From positions 1 to 8,863 of the forward strand of contig PLHN01000338.1 of the NCBI GenBank assembly GCA_003139975.1: a DNA stretch of 8,863 bases, written 5' to 3'. The translations under genes and the position numbers were made by a program. Numbering within the stretch: the stretch's first letter is position 1; each line of letters starts with the position of its first letter. Shown one piece after another: positions 5,970 through 8,863 of this stretch. This stretch comes from Acidobacteriaceae bacterium (GTDB lineage: Bacteria > Acidobacteriota > Terriglobia > Terriglobales > Acidobacteriaceae). The notes under the pieces were generated by a model. That model did no database searches. It was not told the origin of the DNA and saw only the letters and a list, made by a program, of their open reading frames with translations.

Positions 5970-7343
5970 CTATCCGCCCAACTTCTCAAAGAACAGGCAG
6001 ATGGTTTCAATTCCCCGGTGGAAGTTCGGAATATGGAACTTCTCGTTTGGGGCATGCAAGTTGTCGTCGGGCAACCCAAAGCCCATCATGACCGATGGAA
6101 TCTTGAGTACATCCTGAAAGTCCGTGACGATAGGAATCGACCCGCCGGAGCGGATAAAGACCGTCTCTTTTTTGAATGTGTCATGGAGCGCTTCGGTCGC
6201 TGCCCTGATGAAGTGGTTGTCCGTGCCGACCACGCCGGCCGGGCCTTTGCTATGTACTTTGATTTTCGTCTCGATGCCCTTGGGCGTGAACTTCTTCACG
6301 CACGCGGTAAAGCGCTTGAGGATGTCGTCCGGATCCTGGTTCGGCACCAGTCGCATGGAAACCTTTGCAGCGGCCTTCGCCGGAATCACGGTTTTTGCGC
6401 CAACCGCGGTAAATCCTCCTGGCATACCGTGAACTTCAAGGGTGGGCCGTGCCCAGGTGCGATACAGCACCGAGAAACCAGGCTCGCCGGTCAGCACCTT
6501 CGAGCCTACCTCGGTCTTGCGATAATGCTCTTCATTGAAGGGGAGCCGCTTCCAGGCTTTCAATTCGTCCTTGCTGGGCGCCTTCACCTTGCTGTAGAAG
6601 CCGGGGATCAGCACCTTGCCCTTGGAGTCTTTCAGCTTGCTGATGATTTCAATCAGGGCGAAGAACGGGTTGGGCGCAGCGCCGCCGTAGACGCCGGAGT
6701 GCAGGTCGGTTTTCGCTCCGAACGCCTCGATCTCCGTATAGACCAGGCCGCGCAGCCCGACGCAAAGGGTTGGAAGATTGGGCGCAAACAGTTCCGTGTC
6801 GCAGACCAGCGCGAAATCGGCTTTCAGCCTGGCTTTCTGCTTGCGGACGTACTCGGCGATCGCCTCGCCGCCGACTTCTTCTTCGCCTTCGAAAATCACC
6901 TTGACGTTAATGGGCAGCTTGCCGTCATGCGCCTGGAAGAGCGATTCGAGCGCCTTCACTTCCATCCAAAGCTGGCCTTTGTCGTCAACGGCGCCGCGCG
7001 CGTAGATGTTGTTGTTGCGCTCGGTGGGCTCAAACGGAGGCGTGTGCCATTCCTCGATTGGGTCGGCCGGTTGCACATCGTAGTGGGCATACATCAGCGC
7101 CGTGGGCTTGCCGGGAGCGTGCAGCCAGTCGGCATAAAGCAGCGGATGTCCCTTGGTGGGAATGATCTCCACGTTGTCCATGCCGATGCGCCGGAGTTCA
7201 TTGGCCACAAATTCCGCGGCCTTCTGTACGTCGCCTTTGTGTTCGTCGAGGGTGCTGATGCTGGGAATGCGGAGGAGAGCTTTTAGTTCATCAACAAACC
7301 GCGGTTGATTCGACCGCGCAAAATCTACTGCTGGGGAAGCCAT
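5970..7343 (-). CDS. M20-family metallo-dipeptidase
   Basis: The protein has 457 aa and is close in layout to bacterial M20 dipeptidases and the CNDP2 type. Metal and catalytic positions are all visible: AHYDVQP with H87 and D89; RGAVDDKG with bridging D120; FEGEEEVGG with catalytic E155 and metal ligand E156; CDTEL with D182; LHSG with H215, the residue lent by the partner subunit in dimeric members; SMRLVPNQ with R331; and a terminal LHAPNE with H430. The dimerisation lid domain spans about 190-370. It should be a cytoplasmic two-metal (Zn/Mn) exopeptidase acting on dipeptides or similar amides; exact substrate unknown. I take ATG at 7343, preceded by AAAGG at 8 bp. The upstream in-frame extension to 7442 adds 33 residues without similarity to the family start. 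A -10-like TATACT lies at 7407-7412, inside that extension. Confidence 0.93.
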   Translation of the reverse strand: MASPAVDFARSNQPRFVDELKALLRIPSISTLDEHKGDVQKAAEFVANELRRIGMDNVEIIPTKGHPLLYADWLHAPGKPTALMYAHYDVQPADPIEEWHTPPFEPTERNNNIYARGAVDDKGQLWMEVKALESLFQAHDGKLPINVKVIFEGEEEVGGEAIAEYVRKQKARLKADFALVCDTELFAPNLPTLCVGLRGLVYTEIEAFGAKTDLHSGVYGGAAPNPFFALIEIISKLKDSKGKVLIPGFYSKVKAPSKDELKAWKRLPFNEEHYRKTEVGSKVLTGEPGFSVLYRTWARPTLEVHGMPGGFTAVGAKTVIPAKAAAKVSMRLVPNQDPDDILKRFTACVKKFTPKGIETKIKVHSKGPAGVVGTDNHFIRAATEALHDTFKKETVFIRSGGSIPIVTDFQDVLKIPSVMMGFGLPDDNLHAPNEKFHIPNFHRGIETICLFFEKLGG

Positions 7344-7374
7344 AGTTTGGCCTTTCTGGCGCTGCAGGAAGTAA

Positions 7375-7551
7375 ATGATAGATTTGGAGAGCGCCGAAAA
7401 CGTTTCAGTATATACCCGATTGGAGATGGACGACTCTTCCAAACCCGCTAGACACTACGCGAGCGAACCTTGGATGGACGCGATGTTTTTCGACCGGAGC
7501 GAAATGGCGCTGGTGGGAGTGCAGGGGTTGGTGCGCGCGAAAAACGCTTGA
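7375..7551 (+). CDS. Candidate small protein, 58 aa
   Basis: ATG at 7375 is preceded by AGGA (7366-7369) at 5 bp, and the frame runs to TGA at 7549-7551. The product begins MIDLESAENVSVYTRLEMDD and ends VQGLVRAKNA. It is mildly acidic, with a central PWMDAMFFDR hydrophobic patch and no signal peptide or clear transmembrane segment. It is divergent from the M20 gene (31 bp between start codons). Any promoter would lie inside the M20 coding region. The codons have a G/C-rich third position like the neighbours. It could equally be chance: no homologue is recognised and the opposite strand is the M20 leader. Confidence 0.25.
   Translation: MIDLESAENVSVYTRLEMDDSSKPARHYASEPWMDAMFFDRSEMALVGVQGLVRAKNA
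7407..7412 (-). promoter_or_regulatory. Possible -10 element of the M20 gene
   Basis: TATACT on the minus strand (5 of 6 to TATAAT) lies 63 bp ahead of the M20 ATG at 7343. No acceptable -35 hexamer was found at 16-18 bp, so support is limited to the hexamer and the position. Confidence 0.25.
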
Positions 7552-7612
7552 CACCCGACATTTCCAGAGACGCCTGATAACAGAAGTTACCGCTCCGCCT
7601 TCCGCACGATGC

Positions 7613-7643
7613 AAAAGAAAAGCCGCCCGAGAGATCGGGCGGC
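7613..7643 (-). terminator. Intrinsic terminator after the exported-protein gene
   Basis: Read on the minus strand: GCCGCCCGA (7643-7635), loop TCTC, TCGGGCGGC (7630-7622), then TTTTCTTTT (7621-7613). The perfect 9-bp GC-rich stem with a T-rich tail lies 43 bp after the stop at 7687. It isolates the M20 gene from upstream read-through. Loop and tail are the same as in the terminator at 2080-2110. Confidence 0.92.
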
Positions 7644-7686
7644 ATGCACTTATTAGAATTCTCCAGCACTTCCGTCAATATTCAAA

Positions 7687-8517
7687 CTATTTTAGCTGCC
7701 CGTTTGAATTGAAGGAGAATGACAGACTTTTCCACTTGATGCTGTAAGGGGTGTCATAGTTGTAGGCCTCGAGGATTACATTAGTTAGATACGTATCAGT
7801 GGGATCGGAGAGTGGGCTACTCTTACTCACCGCTGTTCCCCCTGTGCCAACAGTGTACGTTAATTGTGCGGGGCTCAGGCCCGCGGCGGGGGTCAGGGTC
7901 ATGGTCAGTTTGACCCAGCTGTTGTATTTGAAGCCAGCGGGGAGGCCGATAAGATCCCACCCACCACCGCCGCTATTTGCCGTATTGTTCCAGCCATAGA
8001 ATCCAGCGACGCCGCCATTGGGCCAATAGCTGGGGCCGGCGACCTCGGTGGTCGTAGGTCCCTGGAACTCGATGATTGGGTAGTCGCCCCCATTGGGGTT
8101 GTAGCTGGAATCGACTGCGGTGGCCCAAAATCCTGCCAGGCGTTCGGGCAGCAATTCCCAAGTTGAGGGAACGTAGACGTAGATTGATACTGAGGTGGTG
8201 CCCGGTAGCAAGTCGAACTTGTTACCTTGCGTATCGGCGAAATTCGGATTAGGCGTCTGAAAATCTACTGGGCAGACGGACTCCGTGAGAACACCTGAGG
8301 CCGCAGTGAAACCACACGGGGAATAACGGTCCGCGTACCAGACCAGAGGTGCTTCTTGAGTGTGTGGGGTTGTTCCAATGGTACTGAACACGGTAGGCAC
8401 GGCAAAATTAAATGGGATGGTTTGAGCGGACGCAGCCGCGGGAATCAAAGCCAGCAGGGAAACAAGCAGGCACATCGAGAATTTTCCCATATTGAGATCC
8501 TTCAGTTTCAACGACAT
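7687..8517 (-). CDS. Exported protein of unknown function, probably beta-rich
   Basis: The protein has 276 aa. ATG at 8517 follows GGAG with 7 bp between; the TTG at 8541 has no ribosome binding site and ATG at 8490 is a second possibility. The signal peptide has a core LLVSLLALIP and a likely cut AAASA|QT (31/32). The mature part is rich in Gly, Thr, Ser, Asn, Tyr and Trp with few charges. It has two cysteines (C68, C82) that could form a disulfide, and strand-like blocks such as TSVSIYVYVPSTW (108-120) and NSWVKLTMTL (199-208). This looks like a secreted beta-sandwich, comparable to lectin- or glucanase-like jelly rolls, but no catalytic motif or named family is recognised. There is no C-terminal anchor or sorting signal. 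It is a single gene with its own terminator. Its base use is more AT-rich than that of the M20 gene, with CTA, GTA and AGT codons, which may indicate a different history. Confidence 0.75.
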   Translation of the reverse strand: MSLKLKDLNMGKFSMCLLVSLLALIPAAASAQTIPFNFAVPTVFSTIGTTPHTQEAPLVWYADRYSPCGFTAASGVLTESVCPVDFQTPNPNFADTQGNKFDLLPGTTSVSIYVYVPSTWELLPERLAGFWATAVDSSYNPNGGDYPIIEFQGPTTTEVAGPSYWPNGGVAGFYGWNNTANSGGGGWDLIGLPAGFKYNSWVKLTMTLTPAAGLSPAQLTYTVGTGGTAVSKSSPLSDPTDTYLTNVILEAYNYDTPYSIKWKSLSFSFNSNGQLK

Positions 8518-8863
8518 TATTGTTCTCCATTGGTTCCACAATCCGGAACTGAGGTAGGGTCTTTCGTTTAGGTTGCGTGACCGGAAAGGCTAACTCCGTC
8601 GGTGGATCCTTGAGAGATTCCAGGGCCCGATATTGCATTACGGAAAAACAGGGAAGAACCACATGTAAAACGGGGTCCAGGGGCAAAAGACTTTCAGTCT
8701 GCCCAAAGTCGTGCAAGATGCTCCGCAGTGTCCTAAGAAGAAAGGCAGAGCGGAGCGTGAGTATGATGCTTGGTGATCGTCGCCGCTGTCAAGATGAAAA
8801 TACTTGCAGACGGGCAGCGAACGATAGCTCTTGGGCGAGGAGAGTTGGTGGAGGCGGCGGGAG
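8518..8863. other. Right-end stretch without a supported gene
   Basis: No frame has both a credible start and protein-like composition. It should hold the promoter of the minus-strand exported-protein gene, but no good -35/-10 pair was found. A perfect TTGACA on the minus strand (8787-8792) has no -10 at proper spacing. A short inverted repeat, GCTCCGC (8720-8726) with GCGGAGC (8750-8756), has a 23-nt loop. A plus-strand ATG at 8794 opens a frame to the window edge (MKILADGQRTIALGRGELVE) without a ribosome binding site. One minus frame is open from the edge to about 8640 but its translation is not protein-like. Confidence 0.5.

Noticed and set aside
6018..7286. Long open plus-strand frame (422 codons) opposite the M20 gene
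   Set aside because: The minus strand encodes an intact M20 enzyme with every catalytic residue. The antisense frame has no ribosome binding site and its translation matches no family pattern; long antisense frames are usual at this base composition.
7344..7442. 33-residue N-terminal extension of the M20 protein
   Set aside because: ATG at 7343 has a better-placed AAAGG. The extension shows no family similarity and contains the likely promoter hexamer.
7548..7580. Perfect TTGACA on the plus strand followed by TGATAA
   Set aside because: The spacer is 21 bp and no plus-strand gene lies downstream.
8588..8599. GGCTAACTCCGT, identical to a word from the 16S rRNA 530-loop region
   Set aside because: The match is limited to 12 bases and the flanks do not continue the rRNA sequence; chance similarity.
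8518..8716. c-di-GMP-type riboswitch in the leader of the secreted orphan (CACGCAA and CTAAAC words)
   Set aside because: Only short words resemble the GEMM consensus; the order and pairing stems are not present.

Overview
The window is a piece of a bacterial chromosome of moderately high GC, with Gram-negative-type features: an MCE/MlaD-like lipid-transport protein, signal-peptide-bearing exported proteins, a PCYCGC-type (CYCXC) cysteine protein and GlmU. The mix of a CYCXC protein, an M20 dipeptidase, a YvcK-GlmU pair and long exported proteins of unknown family fits Acidobacteriota (Terriglobales/Koribacter-like) best. That assignment is inferred from gene content and was not tested by any search.

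Left part, plus strand (1-2110): the 3' part of a cyclodeaminase/cyclohydrolase-family gene (FTCD_C fold, one-carbon/folate metabolism) lies almost directly against a single-pass membrane MCE-domain protein. A 176-bp gap follows. It carries a small GCAA-capped hairpin and an 18-bp perfect palindrome that extends to 26 bp with one mismatch. Next is an exported protein of unknown function, ended by a textbook intrinsic terminator.

Middle part, minus strand (2124-7343), in transcription order: an M20 metallo-dipeptidase; an exported six-cysteine CYCXC protein; a TPR protein; YvcK (GlmR-like regulator of cell-wall precursor supply); and GlmU (makes UDP-GlcNAc). TPR-yvcK-glmU are closely spaced (17 and 56 bp) and look like one unit. 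YvcK homologues bind UDP-GlcNAc, the product of GlmU, so enzyme and sensor are side by side. The M20 and CYCXC genes are separated by 173 bp that hold an imperfect palindrome of intergenic-repeat type.

Right part (7344-8863): a 343-bp gap with a candidate 58-aa plus-strand small ORF and a minus-strand terminator, then a second exported protein of unknown family, then 346 bp in which no gene could be supported. The two strong terminators share nearly identical architecture: 9-bp stem, TCTC loop, TTTTCTTTT-type tail.

No complete new system (defence, mobile, CRISPR, secondary metabolism) is visible. The best leads are the palindromic operator-like site at 1050-1075, the yvcK-glmU pairing with an apparently very short glmU leader, the small ORF at 7375-7551, and the uncharacterised exported proteins.
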